Assembly (NCBI GenBank): GCA_025354965.1
Contig: JANXLW010000208.1
Location: 1 to 21,512 of the forward strand
Length of the DNA stretch: 21,512 nucleotides
From: Betaproteobacteria bacterium
GTDB taxonomy: Bacteria; Pseudomonadota; Gammaproteobacteria; Burkholderiales; Burkholderiaceae_C
Direction of reading: 5' to 3'
The notes under the pieces were generated by a model that was not told the origin of the DNA, did no database searches, and saw only the letters and a program-made list of their open reading frames with translations. Positions 14,089 through 21,512 of this stretch are shown here, piece after piece. The position numbers and the translations under genes were made by a program. Numbering within the stretch: the first letter of the stretch is position 1; each line of letters starts with the position of its first letter.

Positions 14089-14958
14089 GTGTCAGACCCC
14101 CATCCCGCACGATATCCTGACAGGGAAGACAAGCGCACTTTCCTGCAAAAACTGGCCGAGTTCATTCATCCGGGACCCGACTCCACGGCTGAACTGATCG
14201 AAACCCTGGCCGAAGCAGAAGAGAACCACATCATTGGGTCGGAATCGCGTGCCATGCTGGAAGGTGTTATCCGCATGGCCGACATGACGGCCGGTGATGT
14301 GATGGTGCCAGCCACGCAGATGGACATGGTCAACATCGATGATCCTTACGATGTATTGATGCACGGGGTGATCGACACGGCGCACTCGCGGTTCCCGGTT
14401 TACGAGGATGAACGCGAGAACATCATCGGCATTCTGCTGGCCAAGGATTTGCTGAAACTGCAGCGCGCGCCCGAGCTCAATATACGTGCGCTGTTGCGGC
14501 CCGCTGTTTTTGTACCTGAAAGCAAGGGCCTCAATGATTTGTTGCGCGAGTTCCAGGGCAACCGCAATCATCAAGCCATTGTGATCGACGAGTTTGGGCG
14601 GGTCGCCGGTCTCATCACCATTGAAGATGTGCTGGAACAAATCGTCGGCGAGATCGAAGACGAGTTCGATATTGCCGATGACGAGGGGGATATTTATGGC
14701 CTGGCGGACCACAGTTATCGGGTCAGCGGAGACACCACGATAGCGCGCGTTGACGACGCTTTCGACGTCAAGCTGACCAGTACCGATCCGGAGGATGAAT
14801 TCGACACCATTGGTGGTTTGATTGCCCACGAAATGGGCCACGTTCCCAAGCGTGGTGAGCATCACACTTTGGCGGGACTCAAATTCGTGGTGTTGCACAC
14901 CCGAGGGGGCGCGGTGAAATGGTTCAAGGTGTCGCCTGTCGTTGATGAATCCACTTAA
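14089..14958 (+). CDS. corC: CorC/YbeX-type CBS-domain protein
   Basis: 289-residue cytoplasmic protein without membrane segments. After an N-terminal helical part (AELIETLAEAEENHIIG), two CBS domains occupy about 70-190 (VMVPATQMDMVNID, RFPVYEDERENIIGILLAKD; HQAIVIDEFGRVAGLITIED). The C-terminal CorC_HlyC transporter-associated domain begins near 205 and includes DEFDTIGGLIAHEMGHVPKRG. E. coli YbeX also precedes lnt. It was linked to magnesium/cobalt efflux and more recently to ribosome metabolism, so its exact role is unsettled. Translation starts at GTG 14089, the start that gives the normal N-terminus MSDPHPARYPDREDKR. The 3' end overlaps lnt by 14 bases. Confidence 0.93.
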   Translation: MSDPHPARYPDREDKRTFLQKLAEFIHPGPDSTAELIETLAEAEENHIIGSESRAMLEGVIRMADMTAGDVMVPATQMDMVNIDDPYDVLMHGVIDTAHSRFPVYEDERENIIGILLAKDLLKLQRAPELNIRALLRPAVFVPESKGLNDLLREFQGNRNHQAIVIDEFGRVAGLITIEDVLEQIVGEIEDEFDIADDEGDIYGLADHSYRVSGDTTIARVDDAFDVKLTSTDPEDEFDTIGGLIAHEMGHVPKRGEHHTLAGLKFVVLHTRGGAVKWFKVSPVVDEST

Positions 14959-16606
14959 GGATCCGAGCCGCTGGCCCACCCTGATGCAGGCGGTGCTGGC
15001 CTTGCTCGCCGGTGGTGCCCAGGCAGCAAGCATGGCGTGGCCAGGGTCGGATCAGATAATTGCCTTTACCGTACTGGGCCTGCGCCATGGCCAGCCTGTC
15101 TGGTGGCTGCAATTGCTGGCCGTCGGACTGTTGGCCTGGCAGCTCAAGGGAAGCCATAGCTGGCAGCTTGCAGCCCGCTGTAGCTGGCTTTTTGGCACCG
15201 CCTGGCTGGCCGGCACCTTCGGCTGGACCTTCGTCGCGCTGCACACCTATGGAGATCTGCCATTCATCTTGGCGACATTCGCCGTGCTCGCACTCGCCGG
15301 GTTGCTGGCCTTGTTCTATGCGCTGGCTGGTGGGCTGTTTGTTGCACTGGCGCCAGTCGGCAAGGTATGGTCAGCCCTTGTCTTTGCTGCACTTTGGCTG
15401 CTGGCGGAATTGGGGCGGGGCACCTTGCTCACGGGTTTTGGTTGGGGCGCGAGCGGCTACGCCCATGCCGACGGTCCGCTGGGCGGTTTTGCCCGCTGGT
15501 TCGGTGTCTACGGTTTATGTGCCATCACAGCGTGGCTGACGGTGGCCCTGGTTCAGATTCTTCATGTCGGGCGTGAACTGAGCGGCCACCGCCGGTCCAC
15601 CCGTCTGGCCTGCGCGCTGACGGTGTTGGGGGTGCTGACCCTTCCCTATCTGGTGCGCACGGGGTCGCCCGACATGTTGGCGCAGTCAAGCGGGAATTTG
15701 AGTGTCACGCTGTTGCAGGGCAACATACCCCAAAACGAGAAATTTGAGACCAGCACCGGCGTGCCGCTGGCCTTGCAATGGTATGCCGAGCAACTGCAGA
15801 TTAGCCGCACGTCATTGGCGATTGCGCCTGAGACTGCGGTGCCGGTGTTGCCGCAACAGTTGCCGCCAGGCTATTGGGCAGCATTGCAACAACGTTTTGG
15901 CGACGGCCAGCAGGCCGCGCTGATCGGAACGCCCCTGGGTAGCTACCAGCAGGGCTACACCAACTCGGTGCTGGGGCTCAAGGCGTCTGAGGCACCACCC
16001 TGGCGTTACGACAAGCGTCATCTGGTCCCGTTTGGCGAGTTCATCCCGCCATTTTTCAAATGGTTCACCGCCATGATGAACATCCCGCTGGGGGACTTCA
16101 ATCGCGGCGCCTTGAGGCAGTCGCCGTTCGAGTGGCAGGGGCAAAGAGTGGCCGCCAATATCTGCTATGAAGATCTGTTTGGTGAAGAGCTGGCCATGCA
16201 GTTCATTGACCCCGCACTGGCTCCCACCCTGTTCGTCAACATCAGCAACCTGGCCTGGTTTGGCGATACGCTGGCTATTGACCAGCACTTGCAGATTGCA
16301 CGTATGCGTTCGCTGGAGTTCGAGCGGGCCTTTGTGCTGGCAACCAACACCGGCGCCACCGCCATCGTGGACCACCGGGCGCACATCACCGCCAGCCTGG
16401 CTCGTCATACCCGCGGCATTCTGGTAGGGTCCGTTGAGGGACGAACCAGCGTCACGCCTTACGCTTGGTGGGTGGCCCGTTTTGGCTTATGGCCCTTGTG
16501 GCTGCTGGCTTTCGGTCTGGTTGCGCTGGCACTGCACGCAAAATTGAAAAATCGTCAGGCGAACAAGGTTGCCTTGCAGCACGCTGGCAGCTCCGAAGCC
16601 CCGTAA
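14945..16606 (+). CDS. lnt: Apolipoprotein N-acyltransferase
   Basis: Inner-membrane enzyme adding the third acyl chain to the N-terminal Cys of lipoproteins. It has 553 residues. The first ~240 residues hold several hydrophobic helices (for example LAWQLKG, FILATFAVLALAGLLALFYA, WSALVFAALWLLAEL). The periplasmic nitrilase-like domain follows from NLSVTLLQGNIPQNEKF. The catalytic triad is visible: E296 (IAPETAVPVLP), K357 (RYDKRHLVPFGEF) and C407 (NICYEDLFGEE). A final membrane segment, WPLWLLAFGLVALALHA, ends the protein. The ATG at 14945 inside the corC 3' end is chosen; the TTG one codon earlier is unlikely. Confidence 0.96.
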   Translation: MNPLKDPSRWPTLMQAVLALLAGGAQAASMAWPGSDQIIAFTVLGLRHGQPVWWLQLLAVGLLAWQLKGSHSWQLAARCSWLFGTAWLAGTFGWTFVALHTYGDLPFILATFAVLALAGLLALFYALAGGLFVALAPVGKVWSALVFAALWLLAELGRGTLLTGFGWGASGYAHADGPLGGFARWFGVYGLCAITAWLTVALVQILHVGRELSGHRRSTRLACALTVLGVLTLPYLVRTGSPDMLAQSSGNLSVTLLQGNIPQNEKFETSTGVPLALQWYAEQLQISRTSLAIAPETAVPVLPQQLPPGYWAALQQRFGDGQQAALIGTPLGSYQQGYTNSVLGLKASEAPPWRYDKRHLVPFGEFIPPFFKWFTAMMNIPLGDFNRGALRQSPFEWQGQRVAANICYEDLFGEELAMQFIDPALAPTLFVNISNLAWFGDTLAIDQHLQIARMRSLEFERAFVLATNTGATAIVDHRAHITASLARHTRGILVGSVEGRTSVTPYAWWVARFGLWPLWLLAFGLVALALHAKLKNRQANKVALQHAGSSEAP

Positions 16607-16674
16607 AATCGCGGCTGGCTCTTGTCCATCGTTTTGTTTTCTAACCCGGCGCGCGGTGCGCCAATGCCCCATCC

Positions 16675-17604
16675 ATGTTGACCTTCCAGCAAATCATTTT
16701 GAAATTGCAGTCCTACTGGGATACCCAGGGTTGCGCGCTGCTGCAACCCTATGACATGGAAGTTGGCGCTGGTACATCGCATACCGCCACGTTTTTGAGA
16801 GCACTAGGCCCCGAGCCGTGGAAGGCCGCCTACGTGCAGCCAAGCCGTCGCCCGAAAGATGGTCGCTATGGTGAAAACCCAAATCGTCTGCAACATTACT
16901 ACCAGTACCAAGTGGTGCTCAAGCCCGCACCCAGCAACATTCTGGAGTTGTACCTGGGTTCGCTCGAAGCGCTGGGCTTTGATCTGAAGAAGAACGACAT
17001 CCGTTTTGTGGAAGACGACTGGGAGAACCCGACGCTGGGCGCCTGGGGCCTGGGCTGGGAGGTTTGGCTCAACGGTATGGAGGTCACGCAATTCACTTAC
17101 TTCCAGCAGGTCGGCGGCATCGACTGCAAACCGATCACCGGCGAGATCACCTACGGCCTGGAGCGTCTGGCCATGTACCTGCAGGGCGTGGACAATGTCT
17201 ATAACCTGGTGTGGACCGACAGCGGGTCAGCGCCGTCCGGGGGCAAGATCCTTTATGGCGACGTCTATCTGCAAAACGAAAAAGAGCAATCGGCTTACAA
17301 CTTCGAGCACAGTGACGTCGATTTTCTGTTCACCGCCTTTGGCGCGCACGAAAAGCAGGCCAAATACCTGATGGAGCAGCAGCTGGCACTGCCTGCCTAC
17401 GAACAGGTGCTCAAAGGCGTTCATACCTTCAACTTGCTGGATGCGCGCGGTGCCATCAGCGTGACCGAACGCGCCGCCTACATCGGCCGCCTGCGCAATC
17501 TGGCACGCACCGTGGCACAAAGTTATTTTGAGAGCCGCGAGCGTCTCGGTTTTCCGCTGGCGCCACGCGAGTGGGTGCAGCAAATGACGAAGAAAGCCGC
17601 ATGA
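16675..17604 (+). CDS. glyQ: Glycyl-tRNA synthetase alpha subunit
   Basis: 309-residue catalytic subunit of the heterotetrameric bacterial glycyl-tRNA synthetase (class II). Typical blocks: MLTFQQIILKLQSYWDTQGC at the start, LLQPYDMEVGAGTSHTATFL, AYVQPSRRPKDGRYGENPNR (the family's substrate-binding segment), YYQYQVVLKP, and the C-terminal NLLDARGAISVTERAAYIGR and ARTVAQSYFESRERL. The stop overlaps the glyS ATG (ATGA), so the two subunits are translationally coupled. There is a 68-base gap after lnt without a recognisable terminator, consistent with co-transcription. Confidence 0.98.
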   Translation: MLTFQQIILKLQSYWDTQGCALLQPYDMEVGAGTSHTATFLRALGPEPWKAAYVQPSRRPKDGRYGENPNRLQHYYQYQVVLKPAPSNILELYLGSLEALGFDLKKNDIRFVEDDWENPTLGAWGLGWEVWLNGMEVTQFTYFQQVGGIDCKPITGEITYGLERLAMYLQGVDNVYNLVWTDSGSAPSGGKILYGDVYLQNEKEQSAYNFEHSDVDFLFTAFGAHEKQAKYLMEQQLALPAYEQVLKGVHTFNLLDARGAISVTERAAYIGRLRNLARTVAQSYFESRERLGFPLAPREWVQQMTKKAA

Positions 17605-19727
17605 AGAATTTGCTCGTTGAATTGTTTGTCGAAGAGCTGCCGCCGAAGGCGCTGAAGAAACTGGGCGACGCGTTTGCGTCCCTGCTGGTCGACCGGTTGC
17701 GCGCCCAGGGCTTGGCCAGCGCTGAGTCCGTGGTGACGGCCTATGCCTCGCCGCGTCGTCTGGCTGCACACATTACTCAGGTTTGGCTTAAGGCCGCCGA
17801 CAAGGCGTTGCAGCAAAAGCTGATGCCAGTGAGCGTTGGGCTGAACACGGCTGGCAAGGCGACACCGGCATTGATCAAGAAATTGCAGGCGCTGGGTGTC
17901 GACGTGTCCGACCCGGTGGCGGTGGTGGCCGGACTCAAAAAGGCACCGGATGGCAAAACTGAATCGCTGTTTTACGATAGCTTGGCTACTGGTGCCGCAC
18001 TCGACTTCGGATTGCAACAGGCGCTGGAAGAAGCAATAGCAAAGCTGCCGATCCCCAAGGTCATGAGCTATCAGCTGGAAACCGATTGCGAGCTGCCCGG
18101 CTGGAGCAGCGTGCAGTTCGTGCGCCCGGCGCACGGCCTGGTGGCGCTGCACGGCAGCACCGTGGTGCCGGTCAGAGTGCTGGGGCTCACGGCCGGCAAT
18201 ACGACGCAAGGTCACCGCTTTGAAGCGAAGGTGTCACCCGTGACGATCGCGGATGCCGACAGCTACACCGACACCTTGCGCAATGATGGCGCCGTGATTG
18301 CCAGCTTTACCGAGCGCCGTGCCGAAATTGAGCGTCAACTGGCGAGTGTTGCGGCCAACGTCGGCAACGGTGCCCACCCGATTCAAGACGAGGCCTTGCT
18401 CGACGAGGTGACCGGCCTGGTTGAGCGCCCGAATGTTTTGGTCTGCGAGTTTGAGGCGCAGTTCCTGGATGTTCCGCAGGAATGCCTGATCCTCACCATG
18501 AAGGCCAACCAGAAGTACTTTCCCTTGCTGGACGCGACCGGAAAGCTAAGCAACAAATTTCTGGTCGTCTCCAACATCAGCCCGGCAGACACCGGCGCAG
18601 TGATTGGTGGCAACGAGCGCGTGGTGCGCCCGCGCCTGGCCGATGCCAAGTTCTTCTTTGATCAGGACCGCAAAAAGTCGCTGGAGTCACGCGTGACAGG
18701 GCTGGACAAGGTGGTCTATCACAACATGCTGGGCACCCAGGGCGAGCGCATGCAGCGCGTTCGCGCCATTGCCGGCGCGATTGGCTTGCAACTCGGTGGC
18801 GAGTCACTGGCGCAGGCGGTCAATGCCGCCGCGCGCCTGGCCAAGACCGATTTGCTGACCGACATGGTGGGCGAATTTCCCGAATTGCAGGGCACCATGG
18901 GCGCTTACTATGCCCGCCACGACGGTTTGAGCGAAGACATCGCGTGTGCCATTGAAGACCACTACAAACCGCGTTTTGCCGGCGATGAGTTGCCACGCAA
19001 TTTGGTTGGCGTCGTCGTCGCGTTGGCGGACAAGCTGGAAACGCTGGTCGGCATGTTCGGTATCGGTAATTTACCGACTGGCGACAAAGACCCGTTTGCC
19101 TTGCGGCGGCATGCACTGGGTGTGATCCGAATGCTGATTGAAATGGATTTGCCCCTGGACCTCGGCGTCTTGCTGGCCCAAGCGGAGCCGGCTTTTGGCG
19201 ACAAGATTGGCAGTACGTGTTCCGCCCTGGGTGAGTTTATCTTTGATCGCCTCGCCGGTTCCTTGCGCGAGCAAGGCTACAGCGCTAAAGAGGTGGATGC
19301 GGTGGTGTCGCAGCGGCCACAGCGTCTGGGCGATATCCCCAAACGCCTCGCCGCGGTGCGCGCCTTCGCTGCCCTGCCTGAAGCGCCAGCGCTGGCTGCC
19401 GCCAACAAGCGCATCGGCAACATCCTCAAAAAAGCGCTGGATGTCGACCCGCATGTCAGCCAGCTACTGCTGCGCGAGCCGGCTGAGATTGCCCTCTACG
19501 ATGCGATGAAAAGCGTGGTTCCCGTGGCAACCGGGCAGTTCGAATCAGGCGACTACACCGCCGCGCTGCAAACCCTGGCGACCCTGCGCGTGCCGACAGA
19601 CAACTTTTTCGAAAGTGTCATGGTCAACATCGACGAACTGGACCTGCGCCTGAACCGCCTGGGGCTGTTAAAAAGCCTGCACCACGCGATGAACCGTGTG
19701 GCCGACCTTTCGAAACTTGCTACATGA
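17601..19727 (+). CDS. glyS: Glycyl-tRNA synthetase beta subunit
   Basis: 708 residues, comparable to E. coli GlyS (689), needed for tRNA binding and aminoacylation with GlyQ. It begins MKNLLVELFVEELPPKALKK. Family blocks include TLRNDGAVIASFTERRAEIE, LVCEFEAQFLDVPQECLILT, MKANQKYFPLLD, RVVRPRLADAKFFFDQDRKK, the HD-like region YYARHDGLSEDIACAIEDHY, and the C-terminal anticodon-binding-like part ending LGLLKSLHHAMNRVADLSKL. The ATG at 17601 overlapping the glyQ stop is preferred to an upstream in-frame start at 17571 that would lie inside glyQ. Confidence 0.98.
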   Translation: MKNLLVELFVEELPPKALKKLGDAFASLLVDRLRAQGLASAESVVTAYASPRRLAAHITQVWLKAADKALQQKLMPVSVGLNTAGKATPALIKKLQALGVDVSDPVAVVAGLKKAPDGKTESLFYDSLATGAALDFGLQQALEEAIAKLPIPKVMSYQLETDCELPGWSSVQFVRPAHGLVALHGSTVVPVRVLGLTAGNTTQGHRFEAKVSPVTIADADSYTDTLRNDGAVIASFTERRAEIERQLASVAANVGNGAHPIQDEALLDEVTGLVERPNVLVCEFEAQFLDVPQECLILTMKANQKYFPLLDATGKLSNKFLVVSNISPADTGAVIGGNERVVRPRLADAKFFFDQDRKKSLESRVTGLDKVVYHNMLGTQGERMQRVRAIAGAIGLQLGGESLAQAVNAAARLAKTDLLTDMVGEFPELQGTMGAYYARHDGLSEDIACAIEDHYKPRFAGDELPRNLVGVVVALADKLETLVGMFGIGNLPTGDKDPFALRRHALGVIRMLIEMDLPLDLGVLLAQAEPAFGDKIGSTCSALGEFIFDRLAGSLREQGYSAKEVDAVVSQRPQRLGDIPKRLAAVRAFAALPEAPALAAANKRIGNILKKALDVDPHVSQLLLREPAEIALYDAMKSVVPVATGQFESGDYTAALQTLATLRVPTDNFFESVMVNIDELDLRLNRLGLLKSLHHAMNRVADLSKLAT

Positions 19728-19731
19728 GCCC

Positions 19732-19881
19732 CCACGCTCCGCACTTTGTGTCGTCGCTGTACAGGCCGCTTCCTGAGTCAGCGTCTCTTCGCCCCGTCCC
19801 GGTCTGCGCAGGCAGGCCGGGAGCCGCGGGACTCAGCCCCGAGGGGGCTGCCCTGCCTTGGGGCGGCCCGGCGGCAGGTCG
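19732..19881. repeat. GC-rich intergenic repeat between glyS and gmhB
   Basis: This 175-base gap holds no gene. It contains CCCCCACGCTCCGCACTTTG at its left and a structured right part with a perfect hairpin CAGCCCC-GAG-GGGGCTG (19834-19850). Then comes CCTGCC...GGCAGG around TTGGGGCGGCCCGGC (19852-19878). From memory, similar CCCCCACGCTCCGC...GAGGGGG...TTGGGGCGGCCCGGCGG elements recur between genes in Comamonadaceae genomes. Only one copy is in this window, so the repeat status is an inference. It may also attenuate transcription after glyS. Confidence 0.55.
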
Positions 19882-19902
19882 TCTTTCACTTCGAAGGCTC
19901 TC

Positions 19903-20463
19903 ATGAAACTAGTCATCCTCGATCGCGACGGCACCATTAATGAAGACAGTGCCGACTTTGTCAAAACCGTTGATGAATGGACGCCCCTGCCCGGTGCGCT
20001 GGATGCAATCGCCCGGCTTAACCATGCCGGCTGGCATGTGGTCGTCGCGTCCAACCAGTCAGGTTTGGGGCGTGGCTTGTTTGATGTGTCTACGCTCAAC
20101 GCCATGCACGCCAAAATGCACAAGCTGCTGGCAGCCGCCGGCGGCAGGGTCGACGCCGTGTTCTATTGCCCGCATGGACCCGATGAAGTGTGTCGTTGTC
20201 GCAAGCCGGAGCCCGGTTTGTTTGAACAGATTGGCGAACGCTATGGGATTGACCTGCGCGACGTCCCGGTGCTGGGTGACTCGGCGCGTGATGTGCTGGC
20301 CGGTGTCGCTGCAGGCTGCGAACCGCACCTGGTATTGACCGGCAAGGGGGCCGCTTTCCGAGGTCGCAGCTTGCCCGACACATTCCCCAAAGAGACCCGG
20401 GTGCATGCTGATCTGGCGGCGTTTGCTGATTTTCTTATTGCGCGGGAAGCTGCCAAAGCGTGA
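19903..20463 (+). CDS. gmhB: D-glycero-beta-D-manno-heptose-1,7-bisphosphate 7-phosphatase
   Basis: HAD phosphatase of ADP-heptose synthesis for the lipopolysaccharide inner core, with 186 residues. The nucleophile motif DRDGTINED holds D7 and D9. Motif II is SNQSGLGRG (50-58). Zinc-binding residues are C89, H91, C97 and C99 in YCPHGPDEVCRCRKPEPG, with K101 of the same stretch as the HAD lysine. LGDSARDVLAG (124-134) holds the metal-binding Asp. The start at 19903 is used because it places MKLVILDRDG at the family N-terminus. The stop overlaps the plsC GTG. Confidence 0.93.
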   Translation: MKLVILDRDGTINEDSADFVKTVDEWTPLPGALDAIARLNHAGWHVVVASNQSGLGRGLFDVSTLNAMHAKMHKLLAAAGGRVDAVFYCPHGPDEVCRCRKPEPGLFEQIGERYGIDLRDVPVLGDSARDVLAGVAAGCEPHLVLTGKGAAFRGRSLPDTFPKETRVHADLAAFADFLIAREAAKA

Positions 20464-21197
20464 TTTCATTGCTTCGATCGGTGCTGCATATGGCGTGGTT
20501 GCTGATCACGGTCATTCCGTGGGGGCTGACTTTGGTGGTGGTTTCAGTTTGGGTTCGCCGCACGCCCCTGTGGTGGTTTGCCGTCAACTGGTTTCGGCTG
20601 GTCATTTGGGGCACGCGCGTCATTCTGGGCATTCAGGTGCAGGTCAGCGGCATGGAGAATTTGCCGCAAGGCGCCACCACCCCGGCGATTCTGCTGTCCA
20701 AACACCAGTCCACATTGGAGACACTGCTGTTGCCAACGCTGATGCCGCACCCGCTGGCCTTTGTCTTCAAGCGCGAGCTTTTGCGCATTCCGTTTTTTGG
20801 TTGGTCCATGGCGCGGCTGGACATGATTCATATTGACCGCGAATCAAGGGCGCTGGCCTTGAAGCACGTGGTGGCGCAGGGCAAGGCGTTGCTGGCCCAG
20901 GGCACCTGGATCATCATGTTTCCTGAGGGCACCCGCATGGAGCGCGGACAAAAGGGAACCTACCAGACGGCCGGTACAAGACTGGCGGTCGAGAGTGGCG
21001 CGCCGGTGGTTCCAATTGCGGTGTCATCAGGCAAATGTTGGCCTCGCAAAGGCTTTAGCAAGCAGCCCGGCGTGGTGCAGGTGTCTATCGGTAAGCCCAT
21101 TGTGAGCGTCGGCCGGGAACCTAAAGAACTGATGCGTGAGGTGGAGGCCTGGATCGAAGCCGAGATGCGCCGGATCGATCCTGAGGCTTACCCGTAA
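20460..21197 (+). CDS. plsC: 1-acyl-sn-glycerol-3-phosphate acyltransferase
   Basis: Inner-membrane enzyme making phosphatidic acid from lysophosphatidic acid, with 245 residues. A membrane helix at about 8-31 (LHMAWLLITVIPWGLTLVVV) is followed by the acyltransferase domain. Visible blocks are KHQSTLET (81-88), FKRELLRIPFFGWSMARLD (103-121), the glycerophosphate-binding FPEGTRM (154-160), and APVVPIAVSSGKCWPRK. The catalytic motif is H82-x4-E87 instead of the canonical H-x4-D. Translation begins at GTG 20460, overlapping the gmhB stop by 3-4 bases. Bases 21134-21175 near its 3' end are repeated exactly at the end of the window. Confidence 0.94.
   Translation: MISLLRSVLHMAWLLITVIPWGLTLVVVSVWVRRTPLWWFAVNWFRLVIWGTRVILGIQVQVSGMENLPQGATTPAILLSKHQSTLETLLLPTLMPHPLAFVFKRELLRIPFFGWSMARLDMIHIDRESRALALKHVVAQGKALLAQGTWIIMFPEGTRMERGQKGTYQTAGTRLAVESGAPVVPIAVSSGKCWPRKGFSKQPGVVQVSIGKPIVSVGREPKELMREVEAWIEAEMRRIDPEAYP
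21134..21175 (+). repeat. 42-base direct repeat, copy 1 (inside plsC)
   Basis: Encodes REVEAWIEAEMRRI in the plsC frame, a normal C-terminal segment for this enzyme. It is identical to 21471-21512, 337 bases downstream. Confidence 0.95.
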
Positions 21198-21207
21198 ACG
21201 CCGCACC

Positions 21208-21512
21208 ATGCAGCCCTTGTTCAGGTTCACGCTCGATCTTTTTGGATCAGATGGCATGGCAGACGTCGAAAGCTCTGCACCGCAGGCGACGCAATCAATC
21301 GAGCCCGCGGCCTGTCAACCCGCCATGTTCCGCCACCCTCGCGCCAACCGGGAAGCACGTTTATGCAACGCCGTGGTGGCGTATGAATTCAAGCGCGGCA
21401 AGCGGCGCACCATTGGCTTTGCGGTCGGCGCCGATGGTCTGGTGGTGAGCGCTCCCAAATGGGTACCGCTGCGTGAGGTGGAGGCCTGGATCGAAGCCGA
21501 GATGCGCCGGAT
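21208..21512 (+). CDS. M48 (YgjP/DUF45-like) metallopeptidase, N-terminal part (3' end outside window)
   Basis: The frame from the ATG at 21208 encodes ~101 residues with no stop before the window end. After a variable N-terminus (MQPLFRFTLDLFGSDGMADV) comes VVAYEFKRGKRRTIGFAVGADGLVVSAPKWVPL. That resembles the N-terminal strand region of YgjP-like zinc metallopeptidases (R-x-T-I-G-F-x-V-G-x-D-G-L); the HExxH-type zinc site would lie downstream. The last 14 residues, REVEAWIEAEMRRI, are identical to the PlsC C-terminus, and the DNA is an exact 42-base copy. The end of this fragment may therefore not be the true gene sequence. It starts 10 bases after plsC. Confidence 0.75.
   Translation, partial: MQPLFRFTLDLFGSDGMADVESSAPQATQSIEPAACQPAMFRHPRANREARLCNAVVAYEFKRGKRRTIGFAVGADGLVVSAPKWVPLREVEAWIEAEMRR
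21471..21512 (+). repeat. 42-base direct repeat, copy 2 (window end)
   Basis: Exact copy of 21134-21175, ending at the last base of the window and in the same relative reading frame. It may be a contig-end assembly artefact or a real duplication. Confidence 0.95.

Noticed and set aside
14092..15033. 313-codon minus-strand frame opposite corC
   Set aside because: Antisense shadow; corC on the plus strand has both CBS domains and its C-terminal domain.
16607..16674. Possible T-box or glycine riboswitch before glyQ
   Set aside because: Only 68 bases, no T-box-like sequence or paired glycine aptamer structure visible; T-boxes are also not expected in betaproteobacteria.

Overview
The window looks like chromosomal DNA of a betaproteobacterium, most likely a member of the Comamonadaceae (Rhodoferax/Polaromonas-like). 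The evidence is the GC-rich coding sequence, a Burkholderiales-type trimeric porin, the Coq7-type ubiquinone hydroxylase, the corC-lnt-glyQ-glyS-gmhB-plsC-M48 gene order, and a GC-rich intergenic repeat of a kind I associate with this family. The family call is an inference from gene content, because I could not run a search.

Left part (1-4692), sugar catabolism. The 3' end of an M20 amidohydrolase is followed by pgi on the minus strand. Divergent from pgi are zwf and a HexR/RpiR-type regulator. Between pgi and zwf lies the scar of a transaldolase gene (tal): its first ~23 codons are joined out of frame to its last ~9 codons. The zwf upstream region holds a plausible sigma-70 promoter with a HexR-like palindrome over the -10.

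Middle part (4699-8790), gene decay. A second M20 amidohydrolase is broken by a nonsense codon, two single-base frameshifts and a ~130-base deletion. An intact Uma2-type nuclease-fold gene lies next to it, followed by a frameshifted lipoprotein gene with an unrecognised coding-like tail. Then come an intact outer-membrane porin with its own terminator and structured leader, and a degraded Phd/PIN toxin-antitoxin pair running into coq7.

Right part (8796-21512), mostly intact housekeeping genes. These are coq7, an OsmC-family protein, an intact YefM/RelE toxin-antitoxin pair, ilvA translationally coupled to a cytosolic 5'-nucleotidase of the NT5C1 type, and a GNAT acetyltransferase. Then comes a tight cell-envelope and translation block: corC, lnt, glyQ, glyS, gmhB, plsC and the start of an M48 (YgjP-like) metallopeptidase. 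Many of these overlap by a few bases, which suggests one or two operons.

No phage, CRISPR array, insertion sequence, tRNA or rRNA was seen. I found no convincing novel multi-gene system. The most interesting signals are the tal deletion scar, the clustered pseudogenes, and an exact 42-base repeat of the plsC 3' end that forms the last 42 bases of the window and may be an assembly artefact.
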